Shown here: positions 1-7,202 of the stretch, piece after piece | Layout: each line of letters begins with the position of its first letter | Numbering within the stretch: position 1 is the first letter of the stretch | Position numbers and translations under genes: made by a program | Notes under the pieces: model-generated | Told to the model about the DNA's origin: nothing | The model's input: only the letters and a program-made list of their open reading frames with translations | Database searches by the model: none | Source: an uncultured Alphaproteobacteria bacterium | Lineage (GTDB): Bacteria; Pseudomonadota; Alphaproteobacteria; Reyranellales; Reyranellaceae | DNA length: 11,784 nt | Assembly: GCA_903929895.1 (NCBI GenBank) | Contig: CAIYWM010000837.1 | Location: 1 to 11,784, forward strand | Direction: 5' to 3'

Positions 1-354
1 GCCGGGGCCGGCGGGACGCAGCGCCTCGCCCGGCTGGTCGGCGAGGCCCGCGCCCTCGAACTGTCGCGGATGGGCCGAACGGTGTCGCCCGACGAGGCGG
101 CGTCGCTCGGCATGGTCCATGCCGCCGTCGACGGGCCGGTGCTGGACCATGCAATGACGATGGCCGAGCGGCTGGCGGCGCAGCCGCCGCGGGCCGTGGC
201 GCACATCAAGCGGCTGGTCCGGTCGGCGACTGAAACACCCCTGTCACAAGGCCTCGCCAACGAACGAACCCTGTTCATGGACCTCGCGGTGAGCGACGAT
301 GGACACCGGTTGATGGGCGAATTCGTCACCGGAAAGCGCACGATTCGCGACTGA
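1..354 (+). CDS. Enoyl-CoA hydratase/isomerase family protein, C-terminal part
   Basis: This is the 3' end of a crotonase-superfamily gene; the 5' part lies left of the window. The frame is open from base 1 to the TGA at 352-354 and gives 117 residues. The visible protein starts with AGAGGTQRLARLVG, which matches the conserved segment following the second oxyanion-hole region of enoyl-CoA hydratases. It continues with the usual helical C-terminal trimerisation part (A-LGMVHAAVD, then a Pro-Pro-Arg-Ala-Val helix, then F-D-DG-R-MGEF). The family hydrates or isomerises acyl-CoA thioesters in the cytoplasm. Substrate specificity cannot be given because the catalytic loop residues are outside the window. 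The CoA transferase genes start 77 bases downstream on the same strand, so an acyl-CoA catabolic neighbourhood is plausible. An internal ATG at 70 is not the true start, since the homologous sequence continues upstream of it. Confidence 0.88.
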   Translation, partial: AGAGGTQRLARLVGEARALELSRMGRTVSPDEAASLGMVHAAVDGPVLDHAMTMAERLAAQPPRAVAHIKRLVRSATETPLSQGLANERTLFMDLAVSDDGHRLMGEFVTGKRTIRD

Positions 355-431
355 TTGACAGGCAAGCGCCGGCCCTTCCATATGCCGACACCCCCCGAGT
401 GATTACGGGCCCGCGAGGACGGAACACAGCG

Positions 432-1133
432 ATGGCGAACAAGGTCTACAAGGATGCGAAGTCGGCCCTCGACGGCCTGCTGCGCGACGATCTGATGCTG
501 ATGTGCGGCGGCTTCGGCCTGGTCGGCATCCCCGACAAGCTGATCCGCGCGGTGCGCGACTCCGGCGTGAAGGGTCTCACCTGCGTCTCGAACAATGCCG
601 GCATCGACGGCGCGGGCCTCGGCCTGCTGCTCGAGACCGGGCAGGTCAAGAAGATGATCAGCTCCTACGTGGGCGAGAACAAGACCTTCGCCAAGCTCTA
701 CCTAGACGGCAAGCTGGAGCTCGAATTCAACCCGCAGGGCACGCTGGCCGAACGCTGCCGCGCCGGCGGCGCCGGCATCCCGGCCTTCTACACCAAGACC
801 GGCGTCGGCACGCTGGTGGCCGAGGGCAAGGAGACCAAGGTCTTCGACGGCGAGGAATATGTGATGGAGCGCGGCCTGTTCGGCGACATCGCGCTCATCA
901 AGGCATGGAAGGGCGACACTTCGGGAAACCTGATCTACCGGAAGGCCGCGCGGAACTTCAATCCGATGATGGCGACCGCCGCGAAGATGTGTGTCGCCGA
1001 GGTCGAGGAGCTGGTGCCGGTGGGCGAACTCGAGCCCGACCACATCCACACGCCCGCGGTTTTCGTGAAGCGCATCTTCTGCGGTGCGCCCTACGACAAG
1101 CAGATCGAACAGCGCACCATTCGCAAGGCTTGA
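432..1133 (+). CDS. scoA: Succinyl-CoA:3-ketoacid CoA transferase subunit A
   Basis: Alpha subunit (233 residues) of the heterodimeric enzyme that moves CoA from succinyl-CoA to acetoacetate or a similar 3-oxoacid, in cytoplasmic ketone-body and short-chain acid metabolism. The class I CoA-transferase signature is at residues 19-34 ([16 protein letters not shown]). Other family segments follow: SNNAG near 56, [16 protein letters not shown], then [19 protein letters not shown] and [19 protein letters not shown]. Length is typical for the family. The ATG at 432 is chosen over an in-frame GTG at 399 because family proteins begin at about MANKVY, and a GGA-containing ribosome site (421-423) is correctly spaced. 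Subunit B follows after 10 bases. PcaI (3-oxoadipate CoA transferase) is a close relative and the main alternative, but the HIHTP and FNPMMATA segments favour ScoA. Confidence 0.93.
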   Translation: MANKVYKDAKSALDGLLRDDLMLMCGGFGLVGIPDKLIRAVRDSGVKGLTCVSNNAGIDGAGLGLLLETGQVKKMISSYVGENKTFAKLYLDGKLELEFNPQGTLAERCRAGGAGIPAFYTKTGVGTLVAEGKETKVFDGEEYVMERGLFGDIALIKAWKGDTSGNLIYRKAARNFNPMMATAAKMCVAEVEELVPVGELEPDHIHTPAVFVKRIFCGAPYDKQIEQRTIRKA

Positions 1134-1143
1134 GGAGAGAACG

Positions 1144-1803
1144 ATGGCCTGGACCCGCGATCAGATGGCGGCACGCGCCGCCAAGGAACTGAAGGACGGC
1201 TTCTACGTGAACCTCGGTATCGGCATCCCGACGCTGGTGTCGAACTATGTGCCCGAGGATGTCGACATCACGCTGCAGAGCGAGAACGGCATGCTGGGCG
1301 TCGGCCCCTTCCCCTACGACAACGAGGTCGATGCCGACATCATCAATGCCGGCAAGCAGACCGTGACCGAAGTGAAGGGCACCTCCTACTTCAGCTCGGC
1401 CGACAGCTTCGCGATGATCCGCGGCGGCCATATCGACCTGTCGATCCTGGGCGCCATGGAAGTGGCGGAAAACGGCGACCTCGCCAACTGGATGATCCCA
1501 GGCAAGATGGTGAAGGGCATGGGCGGCGCCATGGACCTGGTGGCCGGCGTGAAGCGCGTGATCGTCACCATGGAGCATGTCTCCAAGGACGGCGCCTCGA
1601 AGCTGCTCCCCGAATGCACCCTGCCCCTGACCGGCCGGCGCGTGGTCGACATGGTGATCTCCGAGCTCGGCGTCTTCGCCGTCGACAAGAAGGGCGACGG
1701 CGGCGTCACGCTGCTCGAACTCGCCGACGGCGTCACCGTCGACGAGGTCAAGGCGAAGACGAAAGCCAAGCTCACGATCGCGGCGGGGCTGAGGGTGGCG
1801 TAA
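1144..1803 (+). CDS. scoB: Succinyl-CoA:3-ketoacid CoA transferase subunit B
   Basis: Beta subunit (219 residues), the partner of the preceding gene; together they form the active transferase. The second CoA-transferase signature, [12 protein letters not shown], is at residues 44-55. Glu47 in the SENG motif is the residue that family knowledge identifies as the one forming the enzyme-CoA thioester. The N-terminal [14 protein letters not shown] and later [40 protein letters not shown] and ECTLPLTG segments are all standard. A strong AGGAGA ribosome site sits just before the ATG at 1144 and overlaps the end of subunit A, so the two are very probably co-transcribed and translationally coupled. 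The TAA at 1801-1803 is directly followed by a hairpin-rich intergenic repeat. No defect is visible. Confidence 0.94.
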   Translation: MAWTRDQMAARAAKELKDGFYVNLGIGIPTLVSNYVPEDVDITLQSENGMLGVGPFPYDNEVDADIINAGKQTVTEVKGTSYFSSADSFAMIRGGHIDLSILGAMEVAENGDLANWMIPGKMVKGMGGAMDLVAGVKRVIVTMEHVSKDGASKLLPECTLPLTGRRVVDMVISELGVFAVDKKGDGGVTLLELADGVTVDEVKAKTKAKLTIAAGLRVA

Positions 1804-1928
1804 AACCTCCTCCCCATTCAAATGGGGAGGTGTCGCGTCTTACGCGACGGAGGGGTCATGACCCCATCGCCCTCGTAAGACGAGGGCACTTCCCCTTTGC
1901 GGAGTCCGCAAAGGGGAAGAAAGTCAGA
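1804..1928. repeat. String of five adjacent hairpins in a convergent intergenic region
   Basis: Almost the whole gap between the convergent scoB and SYLF genes is palindromic. Hairpins are: 1809-1830 (arms CCTCCCCATT and AATGGGGAGG, loop CA); 1832-1848 (GTCGCG and CGCGAC); 1852-1865 (perfect palindrome GGGGTCATGACCCC); 1869-1887 (GCCCTCGT and ACGAGGGC, loop AAG); and 1889-1919 (15-bp arms, CTTCCCC...GCGGA against TCCGC...GGGGAAG, one-base loop). No arm is followed by a run of T on either strand, so these are not textbook intrinsic terminators, although they may still stop or stabilise both transcripts. The modular build resembles repetitive extragenic palindromic elements common in Alphaproteobacteria. 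Whether it recurs elsewhere in the genome cannot be seen here. Confidence 0.8.
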
Positions 1929-2615
1929 CTACCACTTCGACAGGTACTGCCTGAGCGGTTCGGCGCCGGGATTGGTGTAGCGGCGGTCGAGGATGACGCC
2001 CTTCGCCGTGGCGCCGCCTCCGTAATAGAGTGCGTTCCAGTCGTTGTCGGCGTCGACGTAGGAGCCCTCGATCGAGGCACCGGCGAACAGGCCCTGCGAA
2101 TTGGCGAAGGCCACGATGTCGGCACCGCCGGCGCCCGTCGTGGCGCCTTCGAGGCCGATGCCGACCGCGACCATGGTCACGCCCGCTTCCGCGCCGACCT
2201 TGAACTTGTGGTCGATGATCGCCTGCAGGCCCTTCTCGGTCCGGATGATGAACACGATCTCGGAGACCTTGCCGCCGACCTGCAGGCCGACGCTGCCGGA
2301 GCCCATGAGGTAGAAGGCCGGGAAGCTCCAGTTGTTGGGCGAGCTGCGCCCCAGCAGGACACCGCGACCGCCGGCGGCGCCGAAGATGAACCCGCCCTGG
2401 ACCAGGTCGGGAATGATCAGGACGCCGCGCGCATTGACCATCTGTCCGGCGGCGTCGGGGAAGTCGGGACCGCCCAGGATCTTCCGGGCGGTGGCGAGGC
2501 AGGAATCGACCAGTGACTGGCGCTTGGCGTCGGCGCGGGCCGGCATTGAGGTCAGGAACGGCGCGGCGAACGCAGCCGCGGTCCCCGTGAGGACGGTTCG
2601 GCGATCGAGCTTCAT
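1929..2615 (-). CDS. Exported SYLF-domain (Ysc84-type) lipid-binding-like protein
   Basis: A 228-residue protein with an N-terminal export signal and one SYLF/Ysc84-type domain. The signal is MKLDRRTVLTG followed by an alanine-rich hydrophobic stretch and a probable cleavage after ARA near residue 27. The twin arginine at 5-6 suggests Tat export, although Sec is possible. The mature part shows features I associate with the family: ARGVLIIPDLVQGGFIFG, then GRGVLLGR, a tyrosine/glycine-rich YLMGSGSVGLQVGGK, and repeated GAGG/GLFAGASIEGS segments near the C-terminus. In eukaryotes the SYLF domain binds phosphoinositides; the role of bacterial periplasmic versions is not established. The start at 2615 is chosen over an in-frame upstream codon at 2687 because it directly precedes the signal peptide and has a GGAG site. 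It lies 96 bases after cobU on the same strand, and its link to cobalamin genes is doubtful. Confidence 0.82.
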   Translation of the reverse strand: MKLDRRTVLTGTAAAFAAPFLTSMPARADAKRQSLVDSCLATARKILGGPDFPDAAGQMVNARGVLIIPDLVQGGFIFGAAGGRGVLLGRSSPNNWSFPAFYLMGSGSVGLQVGGKVSEIVFIIRTEKGLQAIIDHKFKVGAEAGVTMVAVGIGLEGATTGAGGADIVAFANSQGLFAGASIEGSYVDADNDWNALYYGGGATAKGVILDRRYTNPGAEPLRQYLSKW

Positions 2616-2711
2616 TTTATGCTCCGTGTGGCTGGCGACCGACGCCGAGGGAGCGCCTGGATGGTCACAAGAGCCGAACCATACCACGTTTTGCCGCCGG
2701 GTTGAGGCGCC

Positions 2712-3281
2712 TCAGCGCGACCGGGCCGGCCGGTCCTTCATCACCAGGGGGAGCCCCGCCGCCATCAGGATCACCCGGTCGGCGCGCTCGGCAATACGCA
2801 TATTCATCCGGCCCATCGCGTCCCGGAAGCTTCGGCCGAGTGGCGTGTCCGGCACGATGCCGAGGCCCACTTCGTTGCTGACGAAGACCACCGGCTGGTT
2901 GTGATCATCCAGTGACTGCACCAGCTCGTCGGTCGCCTGGTCTACATCCTCGCCGGCATGCATGAGGTTGGAGAGCCAGAGGGTGAGGCAGTCGACCAGC
3001 ATCGGCTGGCCCCGGGCGGCCTCCTGCTCCAGCACGTCGGCGAGCTTCAGCGGCTCCTCGATCGTGGTCCAGCCGACGCCACGCCGGGCGCGATGGGCCA
3101 TGATCCGGGTCGCCATCTCGACGTCGCCCGCCTCGGCGGTGGCGATATAAACGGCCGGCCGCGGCGTGCCGCCGTGCAGGGTGCCCGTCACCAGGCGCTC
3201 GGCATGGGTGCTCTTGCCCGAACGCGCGCCGCCCAGGACGAGCGTCACCGGAGGCAGCGGGAAGGTGGAGATATGTTCCAT
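2712..3281 (-). CDS. cobU: Bifunctional adenosylcobinamide kinase / adenosylcobinamide-phosphate guanylyltransferase
   Basis: CobU (CobP in the aerobic nomenclature), 189 residues. It phosphorylates adenosylcobinamide and then transfers GMP to give adenosylcobinamide-GDP, the activated half of the nucleotide-loop reaction. The P-loop GGARSGKS is at residues 17-24. YIATAEAGDVEMATRIMAHR follows, and its His63 is the likely guanylylated histidine by comparison with the family. Further on are the Walker-B-like LVDCLTLWLSNL and the signature VSNEVGLGIVPDTPLGRSFRD. Length is normal. Its ATG overlaps the TGA of the upstream methyltransferase by one base (TGATG on the minus strand), so it is the last gene of a coupled cob operon. 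Confidence 0.95.
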   Translation of the reverse strand: MEHISTFPLPPVTLVLGGARSGKSTHAERLVTGTLHGGTPRPAVYIATAEAGDVEMATRIMAHRARRGVGWTTIEEPLKLADVLEQEAARGQPMLVDCLTLWLSNLMHAGEDVDQATDELVQSLDDHNQPVVFVSNEVGLGIVPDTPLGRSFRDAMGRMNMRIAERADRVILMAAGLPLVMKDRPARSR

Positions 3282-4135
3282 CAGCCGCGCCTGGCGCTGA
3301 CCAGCCAGCAGGCGCCGGGCAGCGACACGCCGTCCTTCGTGGCGTGCGGCGCCATCGCCTCGATGATCGCGGCCTTCGCCTGGGCGGCGGCGGCCGGATC
3401 GGCCTCGGAGAGCGGCCGGGCCAGCGGCCCGAAGCGGCCGGCATTGGCCACGACATCGGCCGGGTCCCGGCCCATCCAGATCTCGACGTCGAGCGGCTCG
3501 ATCGCGAGACCGGCGAAGCCCGCCCCGGTAAGGATGCGCTCGACGCGAGCGCGGTCACCGAAGGCGAACTGGCCAGGCTCTTCCGGTCCCGGTCGCGGCG
3601 GCGGCGGCAGGAACGGTGCGGCTGCTTTCACCGGCGCGAGGCTCCAGGGATTCTCCTTCGCGCTCCGCCAGCAGACGAAGGCGAGCCGGCCCGACGGCAT
3701 GAGCGCACGCCGCAGGTTGGCGAAGGCGGCGACCGGATCGCCGAAGAACATGACGCCGAAGCGCGAGAAGATCAGGTCGACCGAGGCCGCGTCGAACGGA
3801 TGCGCGCCGGCATCGGCCACGACGAACGTCGCATTGGAGAGTCGCCGCGTCGCCGCCGCATCGATCAGCACCCGCGAGATGTCGACGCCCAGCACGTGAC
3901 CCTCGGGCCCGACCGAGGCCGCCAGCGCCGCCGTCGTGGTGCCCGGGCCGCAGCCGACGTCGATCGCCTTTTCACCGGGCTGCGCGTTCGCCAGGGCCAG
4001 CGCTTCGCGGGTGATCCCGGCCATCAGATGGTCGAGGCGGGCCTGCGCCTTCAGCCAGTTCTGCCCGCCCGGCCCGTTCCAGTGGGCGGCCTGTTCGGCC
4101 GCCAGCGCTGCGGTCGACTTCGCCGCCCCCGTCAC
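3281..4135 (-). CDS. Class I SAM-dependent methyltransferase embedded in the cob operon
   Basis: A 284-residue class I methyltransferase of the UbiE/methyltransf_11-like type. SAM-binding motif I, IDVGCGPGT, is at residues 58-66. An acidic strand end (GVDIS), the motif II region (FVVADAGAHPFDAASVDLIFSRFGVMFF) and RRALMPSGRLAFVCW follow, the usual order for small-molecule methyltransferases. The start is GTG at 4135, in a GTGA overlap with the upstream phosphatase stop, and its TGA overlaps the cobU ATG, so it is locked into the operon on both sides. It does not look like one of the corrin-ring methyltransferases (CobA/CobI/CobJ/CobM type), which belong to a different structural class. The substrate is unknown. 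It may act on an unrelated small molecule, on a lower-ligand precursor, or simply be a passenger in the operon. Confidence 0.85.
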   Translation of the reverse strand: MTGAAKSTAALAAEQAAHWNGPGGQNWLKAQARLDHLMAGITREALALANAQPGEKAIDVGCGPGTTTAALAASVGPEGHVLGVDISRVLIDAAATRRLSNATFVVADAGAHPFDAASVDLIFSRFGVMFFGDPVAAFANLRRALMPSGRLAFVCWRSAKENPWSLAPVKAAAPFLPPPPRPGPEEPGQFAFGDRARVERILTGAGFAGLAIEPLDVEIWMGRDPADVVANAGRFGPLARPLSEADPAAAAQAKAAIIEAMAPHATKDGVSLPGACWLVSARRG

Positions 4136-4800
4136 GCAGGCCCGCCGTGGGCGAAAGCGAGCTCGCGCGGCATGTAGTTCACGAACGCCACGCGCCAGGC
4201 ATGAGCGGGATCGGCCTGCTCGAAATGCTCGATCAGCGTGATCGAGACATTGTCGATCTCGAAGCGCACCGCCGCCTCGGGATGCAGGTCGAAGGCGTGC
4301 GCCAGCGCCGCGCGGATCGTGCCGCCATGCGCCGTCGCCACGATGTCGCGGCCCTTATGCTCGGCGGTCAGCCGGTCGATGCTGCGCACCGTGCGCTCGC
4401 GCAGGTCGACGAAGCTCTCGCCGCCGTCGGGCCGGAATTCCGGCGGTCCCAGCCAGAACAGATGATTGTTGGCGTGGTTCTCGGCGATCTCGACATAGGT
4501 CAGTCCCTGCCACGAGCCGAAATGCTGCTCGGCGAGGTCGGGATCGACGTTGAGCGTGTCCATTTCCGCCCCCGACCTGGCGAGCGTTTCGGCGGTCTTG
4601 CGCGCCCGCAGCAGGTTGGAGGCGTACCAGACCGCGCCCTTGGGCAGCAGCTTCGCCTGGTGCCGGAACAGCGCCTCGTTGCTCACGTCGCAATCCATGT
4701 CCGACTGGCCGTAGCAGCGGCGTTCCGGATTGGGCACCGGCGCATGCCGCACCCACCACCACCGCGTGACCGCTCCCGTGATCTTGGCGCCTGTCGCCAT
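4132..4800 (-). CDS. cobC: Histidine phosphatase family protein, probable alpha-ribazole phosphatase
   Basis: A 222-residue member of the phosphoglycerate-mutase/histidine-phosphatase superfamily. The catalytic His19 lies in WWWVRHAPV (the first motif reads RHA rather than the common RHG). A phosphate-binding segment, SNLLRARKTAE, is at 61-71, Glu91 sits before HFGSWQG, GGES is at 126-129, and the second histidine, His158, is in TAHGGTIRAAL. Its place between cobS and the methyltransferase-cobU pair supports alpha-ribazole-5'-phosphate or adenosylcobalamin-5'-phosphate dephosphorylation, the last step of nucleotide-loop assembly. Sequence alone would only give a general phosphatase. A strong GGAGG site precedes the ATG at 4800. 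The stop overlaps the next gene's GTG, and the gap from the cobS stop is 37 bases. The symbol follows the Salmonella usage of cobC, not the unrelated Pseudomonas denitrificans cobC. Confidence 0.83.
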   Translation of the reverse strand: MATGAKITGAVTRWWWVRHAPVPNPERRCYGQSDMDCDVSNEALFRHQAKLLPKGAVWYASNLLRARKTAETLARSGAEMDTLNVDPDLAEQHFGSWQGLTYVEIAENHANNHLFWLGPPEFRPDGGESFVDLRERTVRSIDRLTAEHKGRDIVATAHGGTIRAALAHAFDLHPEAAVRFEIDNVSITLIEHFEQADPAHAWRVAFVNYMPRELAFAHGGPA

Positions 4801-4837
4801 GCCGTTCCTCCACTGGACCCTTTAAGCGGCCGCCTTC

Positions 4838-5668
4838 TTAGCTGCCGATGAAGAGTGCCGCCACCACGAGGAACACGACCTCCGCCTTCTGCTGCACGGC
4901 GCCCAGCGTATCGCCGGTATAGCCGCCGAGCCGCTTGGCGACCCAGTGCGAAGTGAACCAGGCCGAGGCGAGGACGGCGAGCGGAGCCAGGATGGCCACG
5001 AACAGGCCTTTGCCTAACATCAGCAGGAAGGCCAGCCCCGCGCCGATGCCGATGGTGATCCAGACGTCGTTGTCAGTCGGCTTGCCCACCGTCGCGCCCA
5101 GCCCGTCGGAATGGACCGGCGAAAAGGCCAGCAGCGGATAGGCCAGCACCGCGCGCGACAGCGCGTGCGCCGAGATCAGCACGACCAGCCCGGTGGCGGC
5201 GCCGAATTGCGCCAGGCACGCGACCTTGATCAGCACCGTGAGCGCCAGCGCCAGCACGCCGAAGGTGCCGTTGCGGCTGTCGCGCATGATCTCGAGCCGC
5301 CGCGCCGGCTCCAGCCCATGCGGCCCCAGCCCGTCGGCGGTATCGGCCAGCCCGTCTTCATGCAGGGCACGCGTCAGGACGATTGCCGCGCCGACCGCCA
5401 GAACGGCCGCCAGCCAGCCCGGCCCGGCGATGCCGCGCACGATGGCGAAGACCAGCCCGGAGGCGAGCCCGATCGCCGCGCCCACGAGGGGCAGGACCGG
5501 CAGCACGTCGGCGAGCTGCCAGCGCGGCAGGCCGACATCGAGCTTCAGCCCGGTGAAGAACGTCATCTGTTCCTTGAAGGCCTGCAGCCATTCGTCGAAC
5601 GACGCGGGGCGGTGTGCGCTGCTGCCGCCCCCGAAGGAAGAGGAGGAGGGCTCGTGGGGACTGGTCAT
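4838..5668 (-). CDS. cobS: Adenosylcobinamide-GDP ribazoletransferase (cobalamin synthase)
   Basis: CobS, 276 residues, a polytopic inner-membrane enzyme that joins adenosylcobinamide-GDP with alpha-ribazole (phosphate) to give adenosylcobalamin (phosphate). Seen in order: hydrophobic segments from about 52-98; the metal-binding signature ALHEDGLADTADGLG at 101-115; RLEIMRDSRNGTFGV at 124-138; more membrane segments at 139-180 and 203-240; and GGYTGDTLGAVQQ at 248-260. These are characteristic family motifs. The first 25 or so residues are a Ser/Pro/Gly-rich tail that looks like an optional extension, so a slightly later start cannot be excluded. The ATG at 5668 is preferred because a GGGGGA site precedes it and a stretch without cob similarity lies further upstream, antisense to cobT. 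It leads the minus-strand cob operon and diverges from cobT. Confidence 0.94.
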   Translation of the reverse strand: MTSPHEPSSSSFGGGSSAHRPASFDEWLQAFKEQMTFFTGLKLDVGLPRWQLADVLPVLPLVGAAIGLASGLVFAIVRGIAGPGWLAAVLAVGAAIVLTRALHEDGLADTADGLGPHGLEPARRLEIMRDSRNGTFGVLALALTVLIKVACLAQFGAATGLVVLISAHALSRAVLAYPLLAFSPVHSDGLGATVGKPTDNDVWITIGIGAGLAFLLMLGKGLFVAILAPLAVLASAWFTSHWVAKRLGGYTGDTLGAVQQKAEVVFLVVAALFIGS

Positions 5669-5722
5669 GATCCCCCGAATATAGGATGGTCCGGCCCCTT
5701 CCTGAATGCCCCCGGACAAACA
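5669..5722. promoter_or_regulatory. Short divergent promoter region between cobS and cobT
   Basis: The 54 bases between the divergent cobS and cobT start codons must hold the 5' signals of both, unless promoters lie inside the genes. The only AT-rich patch is around 5678-5687 (GAATATAGGAT), which could serve as a -10 element in either direction; no convincing -35 is seen. The gap is too short for a cobalamin riboswitch (about 200 bases), and no B12-box-like conserved element is recognised. Assignment as a promoter rests on gene arrangement rather than on a clear motif. Confidence 0.35.
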
Positions 5723-6745
5723 ATGTCGGCTGCCTCCTTCGATGAAATGCGCCGGATCCTGCGCGACCTGCCGGGACCCGATCTCACCGCCCAGACCGAG
5801 GTGGTCCGCCGCCAGGCCGAGCTGACCAAGCCGCCGGGCTCGCTCGGCCGGCTGGAGGAGATCGCGGAATGGCTGGCCTGCTGGCAGGGCCGCGCCCAGC
5901 CGCGGGTCGAGCGGCCGCGCATCGCGGTGTTCGCCGGCACCCATGGCGTCGCCGCGCGCGGCGTCTCGGCCTATCCGTCCGAAGTCACGCAGCAGATGGT
6001 GAAGAACTTCCAGGGCGGCGGCGGCGCCATCAACCAGCTCGCCACCATCATCGACGCCGACCTGCGCATCTACGAACTCGACCTCGACCATCCCACCGCC
6101 GACTTCACGCAAGGGCCGGCGATGGACGAGACGCGCGCCGCCAACGCCATGGCCTACGGCATGATGGCAGCCGAGCCCGGCATCGACGTGCTGTGCCTGG
6201 GCGAAATGGGCATCGCCAACACCACCGCCGCCGCCACGCTGTGCGCCGCCCTCTACGGCGGCAGCGGCGCCGACTGGGCCGGACCGGGTACCGGTGTCAC
6301 CGGCAAGGCGCTGGCGCACAAGATCGAGGTGATCGACGAGGCGCTGGCCTTCCACAAGGAGGCGATCGCCCGCCGCGATCCGCTCGAACTGCTGGCCGCG
6401 GTCGGCGGCGAGGAATTCGCGGCCCTGACCGGCGCCATCGTCGCGGCCCGCATGGGCCGCATCCCGGTGCTGCTCGACGGCTTCGCCTGCACCGCCGCCG
6501 CCGCGGTGCTGCGCGCCGTCGACCGCCGCGCGCTCGACCACTGCCTGGTCGCCCATCGCTCGGCCGAGCCCGGCCACACCCGCCTGCTCGCCGAACTGGG
6601 CATGCGCCCGCTGTTCGACCTCGACCTGCGCCTGGGCGCAGCCTCGGCCGCGGCGCTCGCCGTGCCGCTGCTCAAGGCCGCCGCCGCCTGCCACAACGGC
6701 ATGGCGACCTTCGCCGAGGCCGGCGTATCCTCGAAGGATGCGTAG
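5723..6745 (+). CDS. cobT: Nicotinate-nucleotide--dimethylbenzimidazole phosphoribosyltransferase
   Basis: CobT (CobU in the aerobic nomenclature), 340 residues, makes alpha-ribazole-5'-phosphate from a benzimidazole base and nicotinate mononucleotide, supplying the lower ligand of B12. Family signatures are present in order: LTKPPGSLGRLEEIA at 34-48; FAGTHGVAARGVSAYPSEVT at 70-89; VKNFQGGGGAINQLA; LCLGEMGIANTTAAA at 157-171; GPGTGV near 187-192; VLLDGFACTAAAA; and a C-terminal MATFAEAGVS. Length is close to the usual 340-360. The ATG at 5723 is chosen because family proteins begin near this point and the long upstream open frame is antisense to cobS. It diverges from the cobS operon, and its last 8 bases overlap the following small gene. 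No key segment appears missing, so the enzyme should be active. Confidence 0.95.
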   Translation: MSAASFDEMRRILRDLPGPDLTAQTEVVRRQAELTKPPGSLGRLEEIAEWLACWQGRAQPRVERPRIAVFAGTHGVAARGVSAYPSEVTQQMVKNFQGGGGAINQLATIIDADLRIYELDLDHPTADFTQGPAMDETRAANAMAYGMMAAEPGIDVLCLGEMGIANTTAAATLCAALYGGSGADWAGPGTGVTGKALAHKIEVIDEALAFHKEAIARRDPLELLAAVGGEEFAALTGAIVAARMGRIPVLLDGFACTAAAAVLRAVDRRALDHCLVAHRSAEPGHTRLLAELGMRPLFDLDLRLGAASAAALAVPLLKAAAACHNGMATFAEAGVSSKDA

Positions 6746-7202
6746 ACGCACCCTGCTCGTGGGACTCCCGCTTCTCGCTCTGGCCCCTGAGGCCCTCGCC
6801 CATCCGCCGCGCCAGCCCGATTCGGCGGAAGCGAAGAAGTTCATCGAGGAAGTCACCGACTTTCGCGCGAAGCTCGCGAAGGCCGTGCTGGCGAAAGACT
6901 TCGCCGCGATGCGCCCGCTCTACGCCGACAGTTTCACCCACACCCACGGCTCGGGGAAAATCGACAATAAGGACGCCCGCCTGGTCGCCGCGATGGCCGG
7001 CGAACCGCTGATCGAAGCCGCCCCCGCCACCGACCTCGTCTTCCGCGTCTTCGCCGGCCCGACCGTGATCGTCACCGGCAAGAGCCCGATCCTGAACGTG
7101 AAGGAACAGAAGACCTACGATTTCCGCTGGGTCTGCGTGTACGTGACGGCGCAGGACGGGTGGCAACTCGCCGTGAGTCAGGCGACACGGTTGCTGGTCT
7201 AA
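6738..7202 (+). CDS. Small exported NTF2-like (SnoaL/DUF4440-type) protein
   Basis: A 154-residue protein with an N-terminal signal (MRRRTLLVGLPLLALAPEALA, likely cleaved after ALA at 21) and one compact alpha+beta domain. The mature part has a helix (EAKKFIEEVTDFRAKLAKAVLAKDFAAM), then RPLYADSFTHTHGSGKIDNKDA and a four-strand pattern ending in a WVCVYV strand and DGWQLAVSQATRLLV. This order is typical of DUF4440/SnoaL-like NTF2-fold proteins, a family whose members bind or hydrolyse varied small molecules, so no reaction can be assigned. The ATG at 6738 overlaps the cobT stop by 8 bases in another frame, suggesting co-transcription with cobT, although a role in B12 metabolism is unsupported. 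The three arginines at the start could mean Tat export. The gene ends at the edge of a lower-GC stretch. Confidence 0.75.
   Translation: MRRRTLLVGLPLLALAPEALAHPPRQPDSAEAKKFIEEVTDFRAKLAKAVLAKDFAAMRPLYADSFTHTHGSGKIDNKDARLVAAMAGEPLIEAAPATDLVFRVFAGPTVIVTGKSPILNVKEQKTYDFRWVCVYVTAQDGWQLAVSQATRLLV

Noticed and set aside
1804..1928. Hairpin string as a CRISPR array or intrinsic terminator
   Set aside because: The hairpins are unlike one another and lack regular spacers, so it is no CRISPR. No T-run follows any arm, so a classic intrinsic terminator is not supported.
5111..5722. N-terminal extension of cobT from the ATG at 5111
   Set aside because: It is antisense to cobS, rich in Arg/Gln/Gly, and CobT family proteins start near the ATG at 5723.
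5669..6856. In-frame upstream extension of the cobS frame, antisense to cobT, making a 672-residue protein
   Set aside because: The extra sequence is low-complexity Gly/Ala/Arg/His text lying opposite a clear cobT gene. High-GC DNA commonly leaves such antisense frames open.
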